A program made the translations under genes and the position numbers. From positions 2,046,001 through 2,110,000 of the forward strand of contig NZ_FXEG02000002.1 in the NCBI RefSeq assembly GCF_900176255.2: a stretch of 64,000 nt of DNA. The letters run 5' to 3'. Positions 19,475 to 29,581 of the stretch are shown here, in pieces. The notes beneath the pieces were generated by a model that ran no database searches, was not told the origin of the DNA, and saw nothing but the letters and a program-made list of their open reading frames with translations. This DNA comes from Mycobacterium ahvazicum (lineage in GTDB: Bacteria > Actinomycetota > Actinomycetes > Mycobacteriales > Mycobacteriaceae). The stretch's first letter is position 1, and each line of letters starts with the position of its first letter.

Positions 19475-19918
19475 ATGTCCGCTTATCGGACCGTGGTGGT
19501 CGGCACTGACGGCTCGGACTCATCGTTGCGTGCCGTTGAACGGGCGGCAACCATCGCCGGGGCGGACGCCAAGCTGATCGTCGCGTCGGCGTATCTGCCG
19601 CAGCACCAGGACGGCCGGGCCGCCGACGTGCTCAAGGAAGAGAGCTACAAGGTTTCGGGCACCGCCCCGATCTACGCGATCCTGCAGGACGCCAAGGAGC
19701 GGGCACACAAGGCCGGTGCCAAGAATGTCGAGGAGCGCCCGATCGTCGGCGCCCCCGTTGACGCCCTGGTCAGCCTGGCCGAAGACGTGAAGGCCGACCT
19801 GCTGGTCGTCGGTAACGTGGGCCTGAGCACGATCGCGGGGCGCCTGCTCGGCTCGGTGCCGGCCAACGTGTCACGTCGGGCCAAGGTCGACGTGTTGATC
19901 GTGCACACCACGTCCTAA
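19475..19918 (+). CDS. universal stress protein, Rv1636-like
   Basis: A 147-residue single-domain UspA-type protein. The nucleotide-binding signature is GNVGLSTIAGRLLGS (G-x2-G-x9-G-S form) and the N-terminus is VVGTDGSDSSLRA. The M. tuberculosis orthologue Rv1636 (TB15.3) is reported to bind cAMP in preference to ATP and may buffer cellular cAMP. That would fit the adenylate cyclase gene elsewhere in this window, though the link is only inferred. A GGGAGG ribosome-binding site lies just before the ATG. It is monocistronic, between divergent capA and a convergent hydrolase gene. Confidence 0.94.
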   Translation: MSAYRTVVVGTDGSDSSLRAVERAATIAGADAKLIVASAYLPQHQDGRAADVLKEESYKVSGTAPIYAILQDAKERAHKAGAKNVEERPIVGAPVDALVSLAEDVKADLLVVGNVGLSTIAGRLLGSVPANVSRRAKVDVLIVHTTS

Positions 19919-19965
19919 CCGGACGGGCTCTTCGCTACTCCGCGGATGCGGGGAGAGCCGAGCGG
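19919..19965. terminator. hairpin between convergent usp and hydrolase genes
   Basis: GGCTCT near 19927 and AGAGCC near 19955 can pair, with GC-rich sequence extending the stem, in the 47-base gap between two convergent stops. There is no T-run, as is common in mycobacteria. It could terminate both genes. Confidence 0.4.
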
Positions 19966-20652
19966 TTACCAGCCTCGCTCGCGCCATTCGCTCAGATGCG
20001 GGCGCTCGGTGCCCAGCACCGTGTCGTCGCCGTGGCCGGGATAGATGACGGTGGAATCGTCGTACACCTCGAACACCCGGCTGGTGACGTCGTCGAGCAG
20101 CTGGCTGAAGTCACCCTCCTGCCACGTCTTGCCCACCCCGCCGGGGAACAGGCAGTCGCCGGTGAACAACTGCGTGACGCCGCCCGTCGCCGGACCGTCC
20201 AGTGCCAGCGCGACCGACCCCGGGGTGTGCCCGCGCAGGTGTATCACGTGGAACGTCAGCTTGCCGATTTGCACGGTGTCGCCGTTGGCCAGAAACCGGT
20301 CCGGTTTGACCGGCAGCGGTTCGGCGTCGATCTCGTGGGAAGCGGTCGGCGCGCCGGTTGCGGCGGCGACGGCCTCCAGCGCCTGCCAGTGATCGAAGTG
20401 CTGATGACTGGTTACGATCAGCGACACCTTCGGGGCGTACCGCCGGACCAGGTCGATCAGCACGTCGGCGTCGTTGGCGGCGTCGATCAGAAGCGTTTCC
20501 CCAGTCTCGGAACATGTCACCAAGTAGGCGTTGTTGTCCATCGGGCCGACCGACGCCTTGACGATGGTGGCCCCGGGCAGGGTGCGCCGGGCGGCGTTAC
20601 CAGGGTCGACGTGTCCGGTGTAGTTGTCGTCCACGATCGTCACGCGCGCCAC
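19966..20652 (-). CDS. metallo-beta-lactamase-fold hydrolase, Rv1637c-like
   Basis: A 228-residue cytoplasmic hydrolase of the metallo-beta-lactamase fold. The metal motif is TSHQHFDHW (HxHxDH form with Gln in the variable position). Further metal ligands fit TGDCLF and YPGHGDDTVLG, the glyoxalase-II-like pattern. The likely substrate is a thioester such as a hydroxyacyl-thiol, but this is inferred from the family. The chosen start is the GTG at 20652; the M. tuberculosis protein is recalled as longer (264), so a more upstream start is possible. It is divergent from uvrA, with 178 bases between the starts. Confidence 0.9.
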   Translation of the reverse strand: MARVTIVDDNYTGHVDPGNAARRTLPGATIVKASVGPMDNNAYLVTCSETGETLLIDAANDADVLIDLVRRYAPKVSLIVTSHQHFDHWQALEAVAAATGAPTASHEIDAEPLPVKPDRFLANGDTVQIGKLTFHVIHLRGHTPGSVALALDGPATGGVTQLFTGDCLFPGGVGKTWQEGDFSQLLDDVTSRVFEVYDDSTVIYPGHGDDTVLGTERPHLSEWRERGW

Positions 20653-20738
20653 TCCTGGGTCCCGGGGTGCGCCGGCACATCGTCGCCGGCGCGGGTCGTA
20701 GTGGCCACGTTACTGCTCCGTCGGCTGGGATGGGCGTC

Positions 20739-20761
20739 TTGTCGGTGGGGGCACCTAGCAT
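20739..20761 (+). promoter_or_regulatory. RecA-independent DNA-damage promoter (PafBC/RecA-NDp type) of uvrA
   Basis: TTGTCGGTG (20739-20747), 8 bases, then TAGCAT (20756-20761), an exact match to TTGTCRGTG-N8-TANNNT. Transcription would begin about 7 bases further on, giving uvrA a leader of about 63 bases with a GGAGAGGGG ribosome-binding site. Confidence 0.87.
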
Positions 20762-20830
20762 GGAATGCGCCGTGCGCAGTACTGCCGTCAGGCGAGCAAA
20801 GATTCTCGATAGTTTCGGAGAGGGGCAGCG

Positions 20831-23755
<2,925 letters not shown>

Positions 23756-23758
23756 ATC

Positions 23759-23778
23759 GCGCCCAAAATCACGGGCGC
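23759..23778. terminator. bidirectional hairpin between uvrA and NYN gene
   Basis: GCGCCC (23759-23764) and GGGCGC (23773-23778) form a perfect 6-bp stem with an 8-base A-rich loop, lying exactly between two convergent stop codons. There is no T-run. Confidence 0.5.
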
Positions 23779-24650
23779 TAGCTCGACGGGTTGTGCAACC
23801 GGACCAAACGAGTGGTGCTGCTCTCATCGAGGTCGACGAGCTCGGATCGAGAACGCAGGAAGTCGCTGAACGATTTAAAGCCCAATGCTTTCTCGCTGAA
23901 CGACGGGTCCATCCGCTTCATCTGGGCCTTGACCGCGGAATTGTGCAGCCACTCGGTGTCGTCCTTCTCCTGGCTTATCCGCAGTGCGCGTTCGAGCAAC
24001 CCGGTGGCCGCGGTCTGCGCGTCGGCAAGCGGCGGTTCGTCGTCGGACTCGGCCGTGTTCTGCCGTCGGCCGCGTTTCTTATCATCGACGGATTGCACCG
24101 CGGCGGTGGGTATTCCAGGTAGTGCATCGTAGGTAACGAACTCGTCGCAGGCCGCGGCCAGCGATCGGCTACTGGCGCCGGCCACCCCGATTCCGACGAC
24201 GTATCGGCCGAGGCGCTTGCACCGCTGCGCCAACGCGATGTAATCCGAATCGCCGCCGACGATCACCACGTGCGTCAGATCGGGTAATCGGAACATGTCC
24301 TCGACCGCGTCGACCGCTAGCCGGATGTCGGCGCCGTTCTTGCCATATGCGGCGGCGGGGAAGAGTTGAACGAGATCGACAGCACGGCCCACCAGCTGGC
24401 CGTGGTAAGCGGCGTTGACGTCCGCGGACCAGTCTGCGTAAGCCCGGGTGAGCACGAGTGTGCCGAACGACGACGCGAAGTCGATGATGGCGCCGACGTC
24501 GACGGTCGCCGACTGCAGCCGGTCCGTTTCGAGCCCCTTGGCCTTGTCCTTCTGGAAGGAATTGCGCCCGTGCACCTGGTCGTACCGGGAGATCACGATG
24601 TTGTCGAAGTCGAGGTAGACCGCGACGCGGGTGGTGGCAGATTCGGTCAT
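23778..24650 (-). CDS. NYN (PIN-like) domain protein with C-terminal OST-HTH/LOTUS domain
   Basis: A 290-residue protein with an N-terminal NYN/LabA-like nuclease fold (about residues 8-185). VYLDFDNIV carries the first acidic residues, DIRLAVDAVE the middle ones, and VVIVGGDSDYIALAQR the last. The arrangement is that of metal-dependent ribonucleases. A hydrophilic linker (about 195-220) leads to a C-terminal OST-HTH/LOTUS-like domain (LLERALRISQ ... KALGFKSFSDFLRSR), a module that binds RNA. The combination suggests an RNA-cleaving or RNA-surveillance protein; the target is unknown. ATG start at 24650. It is convergent with uvrA. Confidence 0.88.
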   Translation of the reverse strand: MTESATTRVAVYLDFDNIVISRYDQVHGRNSFQKDKAKGLETDRLQSATVDVGAIIDFASSFGTLVLTRAYADWSADVNAAYHGQLVGRAVDLVQLFPAAAYGKNGADIRLAVDAVEDMFRLPDLTHVVIVGGDSDYIALAQRCKRLGRYVVGIGVAGASSRSLAAACDEFVTYDALPGIPTAAVQSVDDKKRGRRQNTAESDDEPPLADAQTAATGLLERALRISQEKDDTEWLHNSAVKAQMKRMDPSFSEKALGFKSFSDFLRSRSELVDLDESSTTRLVRLHNPSS

Positions 24651-25039
24651 CCTGCGTTCACCCCTGGACTCCCACGGTCAGCGTTTCAATAACAGCCATC
24701 CGGTCATGGTGCGCCACCGGATCCAGCCCATCAAGCCCGGGCCGTGTAACGTACTGGTTGTCGAGACTTTGAGCCAAGCCCATGTCGTTTTGGTTCTCGG
24801 GGCCCTTCTTTCGTCACGTTGATGAAACCGATGGGCTTCGCGGTCGGCGACGGCCGCCACTCAATCTTCACCGAGGCTAAGAATAGCATTGGTGCCCAAA
24901 TCAATTGGCGCAGAAGGCCGCCCAGCAAGTCGTCGCGATGAAGCCGTCGCGAAAACGGTCGCGGTTGCCGACGGGCGGCGGCCGACGGCCGCACTCACCG
25001 GCTGCGCCGAACAGCTTTGCCCTAACCGAAAGGAAAGCC
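24651..25039. other. 389-base divergent intergenic region upstream of desaturase
   Basis: No supported gene. A TAGCAT at 24884-24889 could be a -10 box for the desaturase, and an AAAGGAAAG sequence just before 25040 is its ribosome-binding site. The plus-strand frame stays open through the region from 24905, but homology begins only at 25040. Confidence 0.4.
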
Positions 25040-26359
25040 ATGGCGATCAGCGATATCGCCGCTTTCGCTCACCTCACCGACGCCGAGATCGAGGCACTGG
25101 CCGCCGAGCTGGACGCGATCCGGGGGGACGTCGAGGAGTCCCTCGGCGAGCGCGATGCGCGTTACATCCGCCGCACCATCGCCGCACAACGTGTTCTCGA
25201 GGCGGCCGGCCGACTCCTGCTGGCCGGTAGTTCGAAACGCTCGGCGTGGTGGACGGGAACGGTGACCCTCGCGTTGGCCAAGATCATCGAGAACATGGAG
25301 ATCGGCCACAACGTCATGCACGGCCAGTGGAACTGGATGAACGACGCCGAGATCCACTCCTCAACGTGGGAGTGGGACATGACCGGCGTGTCGAAACACT
25401 GGCGGTCGACCCACAACTATCAGCACCACAAATACACCAACATCGTCGGTATGGACGACGACGTCGGCTACGCACTCCTGCGAGTCACTCGCGACCAGCC
25501 CTGGAAGCCGTACAACATCGGCAACCTGTTCTTCAACGCCATTCTGGCGTTCGGATTCGAGTGGGGAATTGGCTTCCAGCCCATTGAATTCGGCAAGTTG
25601 CTCAACGACGGCCCGGACCGCGAGGCAACCGTGCTGCAATTACGGGAGTCGGCGGTCAAGGCGGGACGCCAGGCGGTCAAGGACTATCTCGCGTTCCCGG
25701 GGCTCACCTCGCTTTCGCCCGCGGCGAGCTACAAATCGACGTTGAAGGCCAATCTCGCGGCCAACGTGATCCGCAACGTCTGGGCCGACGCAGTGATCTT
25801 CTGTGGGCATTTCCCCGATGGCGCAGAGAAGTTCGCCAAGACCGACATGACCGGCGAGTCAAGAGGGCACTGGTACCTGCGCCAGATGCTGGGCAGTGCC
25901 AATTTTGACGCCGGTCCGGTAATGCGGTTCATGAGTGGCAACCTCTGCTACCAAATCGAGCATCACTTGTACCCCGATTTGCCGAGCAACCGGTTGCGCG
26001 AGATTGCGGCGCGAGTGCGCGAACTGTGCGACAAGTACGACTTGCCTTACACCACAGGCTCATTCCTGGTGCAATACGGCGAAACATGGCGCACCATCGC
26101 GAAATTGTCATTGCCGGACCGCTACTTGCGCGATACCGCCGACGACGCAGCGGAGACCCGCAGCGAGCGGATGTTCGCTGGACTGCGTTTCGGCGGCACC
26201 GATCCAGCGACCGGCCGTCGCCGTGGTCTCAAGACAGCGCTCGCAGCGGTCCGACGATGGCGTCGAGGTGCTGTGCTCGAACCCCGAGGACTGACCGCGA
26301 CCGTTGCCGGGCCGCCAGACTGGGACGAGATCCATTCCTTCCCAGGGGTTTTGCAGTGA
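25040..26359 (+). CDS. desA3: DesA3-like acyl-CoA/stearoyl desaturase
   Basis: A 439-residue membrane-bound fatty-acid desaturase closely similar to M. tuberculosis DesA3 (Rv3229c), which makes oleate from stearoyl-CoA. All three histidine boxes are present: HNVMHGQWN, HNYQHHKYT and QIEHHLYPD. The MAISDIAAFAHLTDAEIEAL start matches DesA3, and 45 further in-frame codons upstream do not. Membrane helices are few, as in this family. In M. tuberculosis desA3 is paired with its reductase gene Rv3230c; no reductase is adjacent here, and the locus is not the Rv3229c locus, so this may be an extra paralogue. The C-terminal tail after ALAAVRRWRRG differs from the tuberculosis protein. Confidence 0.92.
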   Translation: MAISDIAAFAHLTDAEIEALAAELDAIRGDVEESLGERDARYIRRTIAAQRVLEAAGRLLLAGSSKRSAWWTGTVTLALAKIIENMEIGHNVMHGQWNWMNDAEIHSSTWEWDMTGVSKHWRSTHNYQHHKYTNIVGMDDDVGYALLRVTRDQPWKPYNIGNLFFNAILAFGFEWGIGFQPIEFGKLLNDGPDREATVLQLRESAVKAGRQAVKDYLAFPGLTSLSPAASYKSTLKANLAANVIRNVWADAVIFCGHFPDGAEKFAKTDMTGESRGHWYLRQMLGSANFDAGPVMRFMSGNLCYQIEHHLYPDLPSNRLREIAARVRELCDKYDLPYTTGSFLVQYGETWRTIAKLSLPDRYLRDTADDAAETRSERMFAGLRFGGTDPATGRRRGLKTALAAVRRWRRGAVLEPRGLTATVAGPPDWDEIHSFPGVLQ

Positions 26360-26363
26360 AGCG

Positions 26364-26450
26364 TTAGACGGCGGTCACTTGCACGGCCTTGGGACCTTTC
26401 GGCCCCTGGTTGACCTCGAATTGCACTCGTTGATTCCCCCGCCCTAGCGC
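26364..26450 (-). pseudogene. 3' remnant of a cspA-type cold shock gene
   Basis: The minus strand encodes NQRVQFEVNQGPKGPKAVQV followed by TAV and a TAA stop at 26364-26366. This is the characteristic last beta-strand of CspA-family cold shock proteins. Only about 28 residues are recognisable; there is no RNP motif, start codon or ribosome-binding site upstream. Instead the sequence merges into the neighbouring DUF5994 gene. It therefore looks like a truncated gene left by recombination. Confidence 0.75.
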
Positions 26451-26974
26451 CCGGGCGTCCAATCCACAGCTGACTCGACGACAGATGCCGCATTCAACGA
26501 ATCACCGAAACCGACGGCACGCCGATGGGCCATTTGCCGTAACACACTGGCATTCTTCGGTTGTGTTGACGCCGCGACCTCGCCGAGAAAGAGCTTCGCC
26601 TGATGCCCCGAACAGGAAGGCGACAGTACAAAAAGCACGGCGTCGCGAGACCTGGTCCCCTTGAGATAAATAGTGTCGTTGAACACGAGCCGGTAGGGGT
26701 CGAGTGAGACCGTTTCATTGCGGTGGATCACTCGCGACGGGGCGGGCAACCATGCGCTCGGGTCGTAGACGACTCGGCGCACCCGGTCCAGCCATAAATT
26801 GAACACCGTGACGAGGTCGGGTAGCTCCGCGCCCAGGTCCAGGCTTTTCGGCCACCACACGCCGTCTACGGCGCCCTGGGTGAGGTCGCGTTCGCACAGT
26901 GTCAGTCGGGTGGGGCTGGAGGAAACCGGCGAAACGTGCGCCACGGTGACGCTCCCGTCTTCGAATTTTGTCAT
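26444..26974 (-). CDS. DUF5994 family protein
   Basis: A 176-residue protein of the actinobacterial DUF5994 family, recognised from RLTLCERDLTQGAVDGVWWP, LGAELPDLVTVF, the RVVYDPSAWLPAP stretch and a later VLFVLSPSC. No catalytic function is known. The ATG at 26974 (MTKFEDGSVTV) was chosen because the family begins shortly after it; the frame extends 75 codons further but those look non-coding. The C-terminal 50 residues (QPKNASVLRQMAHRRAVG onward) are not typical of the family and run towards the cspA remnant, so the natural end may have been replaced by the same rearrangement. Confidence 0.7.
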   Translation of the reverse strand: MTKFEDGSVTVAHVSPVSSSPTRLTLCERDLTQGAVDGVWWPKSLDLGAELPDLVTVFNLWLDRVRRVVYDPSAWLPAPSRVIHRNETVSLDPYRLVFNDTIYLKGTRSRDAVLFVLSPSCSGHQAKLFLGEVAASTQPKNASVLRQMAHRRAVGFGDSLNAASVVESAVDWTPGR

Positions 26975-27403
26975 CGCAGACGGCTGCCCGAGGAGGCAGT
27001 GCTCGACAAACCCACGACACCAAGAGCATAACCCCCTCGAGTACACCGACGATGCGCGAATCGCCGGAAGGTCACAGCGTGTGCTCCATGCCGGCTTTCT
27101 TCGCGTGTCTTCGCTTCGGGAGACCGGACGGCGCTGACCGCTGGAAGTGATTCTTGCGCAACGTGATTTAGTACCAGGGCCCGAAAATTCCTTCGTCACA
27201 GCGTCGTTGTGAATGCTCGCTCGGTGTACTTGCTTCTCACGTATCAGCGGATGGAGACCAGCTGATCGATCGAATCGCCGGGCACTTCACCACGCCCACT
27301 TCTCGTCTCATAACGCGATACTGCGCCAGTGGCCCTGGATGCGCCAATCGCGTGACCGGCCTATCACGTTCTGCTGCACGCTGTTAGGTTGCGCCGCAAC
27401 GGT
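26975..27403. other. 429-base region without a recognised gene
   Basis: Lies between the DUF5994 start and the stop of the PknH-like kinase. Open frames exist on both strands but none resembles a protein family I know. It presumably contains the DUF5994 promoter; I see no RNA gene or clear terminator. Confidence 0.4.
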
Positions 27404-29110
27404 TTAGCCGGGCACCCTGGTCGCCATGTCATTGGCGATCTGCCGGGGTTGGTTGATGATTCCAGGCGCGCAGCCGTTGACGTCGAGAACCACATTGGAG
27501 ACCGCGGACAGCACGTGCTGGCACACCACCGGGCTGTTGGCCAACGTGTGCTGCAGGGCGATGTTCGGCGGATTGCCGCTGACCTCCCGGAAGGTCCACT
27601 CAGATGTGACCCCCTTGTTGACCTGGGTCACGGTTCTGCCGGCGCAGCTTCGCCAGGGATCCACCTGCGCCGCCACAAACGCCTGGGCCTGGTTGGCTGA
27701 CGCGAAAATCACGGCGCCCTGCACCACGACGTAACCGGGGTCGCTCTGCGGCTTCTTCAACAGTTGGGCAAGCATCGCGGTATAGCCGCTGCTCTTGTAT
27801 GTCTTGGTTTGAAAGCCGATAAGTGCGCCCAGGCACTTGTCATCCGACAGTGTGCTGTCGGGGCCGGAGTCGGTCATCTCTGTTGCGCTGTGGTCCACGA
27901 TGATTCCGGTGGTGCCCAGCAAAACGTTGACCAAGTCGTTCGGCACGAGGATCGAATTCAGTTGTGCGGGAGTCACTGTCGGTGCCGTGCTGGTAGACGC
28001 TGTGGTCGGTGCCACGGGGGTGGTGCTGGTGAGTGCGGTGTCGGGCCGGGACGCGCCGGGTTTACGCACGGCCGCCCAGATCGCGGTACCGGCGACGGCC
28101 GCGACGACGATCGCGATCGCGCCGATCATCAGCCCCAGCCTGCGCTTGGGTGGCGGGGCCGGCGTCCAGGGTGGCGGGTTGGTGGCCCAGGTCGGGGGCA
28201 TGGGTGCCGGTTGGGTCCAGGGTTGCGGCGGCGGGGCGAAATGGCGGCTTTGGTCGATCAGGTCGGTCGCCCGGTCCTGGTCGGGGGTGCTGAGCGCGTG
28301 CAGGGCGGCCTGCGCCAGATCGCCGGCGGTGACATAGCGGTCGTCGGGGCTCTTGGCCATACCGCGCGCGATGACGTCGTCGAATGCTGCCGGGACTGCC
28401 GAGTTTCGCTGACTGGGCCGCGGGATGGGCTCCATCATGTGCGCGGCCATCAGGCTGCTGAGGCTCTCGCTCTGGAAAGGCGTTGCGCCGGTAAGGCATT
28501 CGTACAGCAGACAGGCTAGCGCGTAGACGTCGACTCGGTAGGTGGGATCTTGCTTGCCGAATCGCTCCGGCGCCATGTAGTTCCAACTGCCGACGGCGGC
28601 ACCGGTTTTGGTCACCCGCTGGTCGGTGGCAGCGGCGGCGATGCCGAAGTCGACCAGGTAGGCGAAGTCGCCCTCGGTGAGTAGGATGTTCTCCGGCTTG
28701 ATGTCGCGATGGATGACGCCGGCGCGGTGGGCGGCATCGAGCGCGGACGCGATTTGCTCGACGATGGCGACCGCGCGCGGCGGGGGCAGCGGTCCGCCGC
28801 GACGCAGCACCGAGCCGATGTCCTCGCCCTCGATGAACCGCATGTCGATGAACAGCTGGCCGTCGATCTCGCCGTAGTCGTGGATGGGCACGATGTGCGG
28901 CTCGGCCAGCCGCCCCGCCGTCTGGGCTTCCCGTTGCATGCGCCGGCGAAAGACGTCGTCGGCGCTCACTTGCGTGGACACCAGCTTCAGCGCCACCACC
29001 CGGTCTTTGACGGAGTCGTAGGCCTCGTAAACCTCGCCCATCCCGCCGCGGCCCAGCAGTCGGCGCAACTGGTAGTGCCCGAACCGGCTACCAACGCGCG
29101 TTTCACTCAT
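27404..29110 (-). CDS. transmembrane Ser/Thr protein kinase with PknH-type sensor domain
   Basis: A 568-residue receptor-like Ser/Thr kinase. The glycine loop is GRGGMGEVYEA (20-30), the catalytic Lys K42 lies in VALKLV, HRDIKPEN carries Asp136 and DFG Asp154; the activation loop has several threonines (TDQRVTKTGAAVGSWNYMAPE). A proline-rich juxtamembrane linker (about 290-332) precedes one membrane helix (about 335-358). The outer domain of about 180 residues resembles the PknH C-terminal sensor: it has four cysteines (in DDKCLG, RSCAG, VVCQH, NGCAP), fitting the two disulfides known for PknH. Substrates are unknown here; no embR-like regulator is adjacent. Start ATG at 29110. Confidence 0.93.
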   Translation of the reverse strand: MSETRVGSRFGHYQLRRLLGRGGMGEVYEAYDSVKDRVVALKLVSTQVSADDVFRRRMQREAQTAGRLAEPHIVPIHDYGEIDGQLFIDMRFIEGEDIGSVLRRGGPLPPPRAVAIVEQIASALDAAHRAGVIHRDIKPENILLTEGDFAYLVDFGIAAAATDQRVTKTGAAVGSWNYMAPERFGKQDPTYRVDVYALACLLYECLTGATPFQSESLSSLMAAHMMEPIPRPSQRNSAVPAAFDDVIARGMAKSPDDRYVTAGDLAQAALHALSTPDQDRATDLIDQSRHFAPPPQPWTQPAPMPPTWATNPPPWTPAPPPKRRLGLMIGAIAIVVAAVAGTAIWAAVRKPGASRPDTALTSTTPVAPTTASTSTAPTVTPAQLNSILVPNDLVNVLLGTTGIIVDHSATEMTDSGPDSTLSDDKCLGALIGFQTKTYKSSGYTAMLAQLLKKPQSDPGYVVVQGAVIFASANQAQAFVAAQVDPWRSCAGRTVTQVNKGVTSEWTFREVSGNPPNIALQHTLANSPVVCQHVLSAVSNVVLDVNGCAPGIINQPRQIANDMATRVPG

Positions 29111-29139
29111 CGATGTCCCCCCGGCGTCAAGCCAACCCC

Positions 29140-29388
29140 CTAACCCTCATCCGCGCGCATCGACTCGCGGATCTGCGCCAATCGTTCGGCCGCGGCACGC
29201 TGGCGCTCCTCGTATTGCTCGTCGGCCGAGCGGCCCTGTGGGGATTCGGCGTCGAGTTCCGCGTCGCCCAGTGACGCCGCGTAGCGGGTTTCGATTTTCT
29301 CACGCACCGAGTCGAAGGTCGGTAGACCCGCGCTGTCGTACCCGGGGTCGGGTGCGGGGTTTGCTGGTTCGTCGGGCATGGTTGCCAC
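29140..29388 (-). CDS. small acidic conserved hypothetical protein
   Basis: An 82-residue hydrophilic protein with a proline-rich N-terminus (MPDEPANPAPDPGYD) and a charged helical C-terminal half with ERQRAAAERLAQIRESMR. It resembles uncharacterised small mycobacterial proteins found next to Rv1639c-type genes. GTG at 29388 or ATG at 29379 could be the start. The gene begins one base after the stop of the small membrane protein gene and ends 30 bases before the kinase start, so it belongs to the esterase operon. Confidence 0.7.
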   Translation of the reverse strand: MATMPDEPANPAPDPGYDSAGLPTFDSVREKIETRYAASLGDAELDAESPQGRSADEQYEERQRAAAERLAQIRESMRADEG

Positions 29389-29389
29389 G

Positions 29390-29575
29390 CTACTGCCGCG
29401 TGGCTGCGTCCTGCCGCTGACGCTCGAGATAACGCACCATTTGCTCCCAATAGACCAGGGTCAGCGACATTTGCAGCGTGGTGGCGGTCGCCGCGAGCAG
29501 CAACAGATGGCGGCGGGCGGCCACCAGCGCGACCAGCGTCGTCGCTGAGGTCAGCCCGCTGATCATGGACGCCAC
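29390..29575 (-). CDS. small membrane protein in esterase operon
   Basis: A 61-residue protein with a hydrophobic segment (about residues 8-43, TTLVALVAARRHLLLLAATA then TLQMSLTLVYWEQM) and a charged tail RYLERQRQDAATRQ. It is short, so the call rests on tight spacing: 6 bases after the esterase stop and 1 base before the next small gene. This would be one or two helices with a cytoplasmic tail. Function unknown. Confidence 0.55.
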   Translation of the reverse strand: MASMISGLTSATTLVALVAARRHLLLLAATATTLQMSLTLVYWEQMVRYLERQRQDAATRQ

Positions 29576-29581
29576 CCGCGG

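Noticed and set aside
26975..27403. A gene or attachment site in the 429-base gap upstream of the DUF5994 gene
   Set aside because: Open frames are short and unlike known proteins; no tRNA end, direct repeats or integrase gene nearby.
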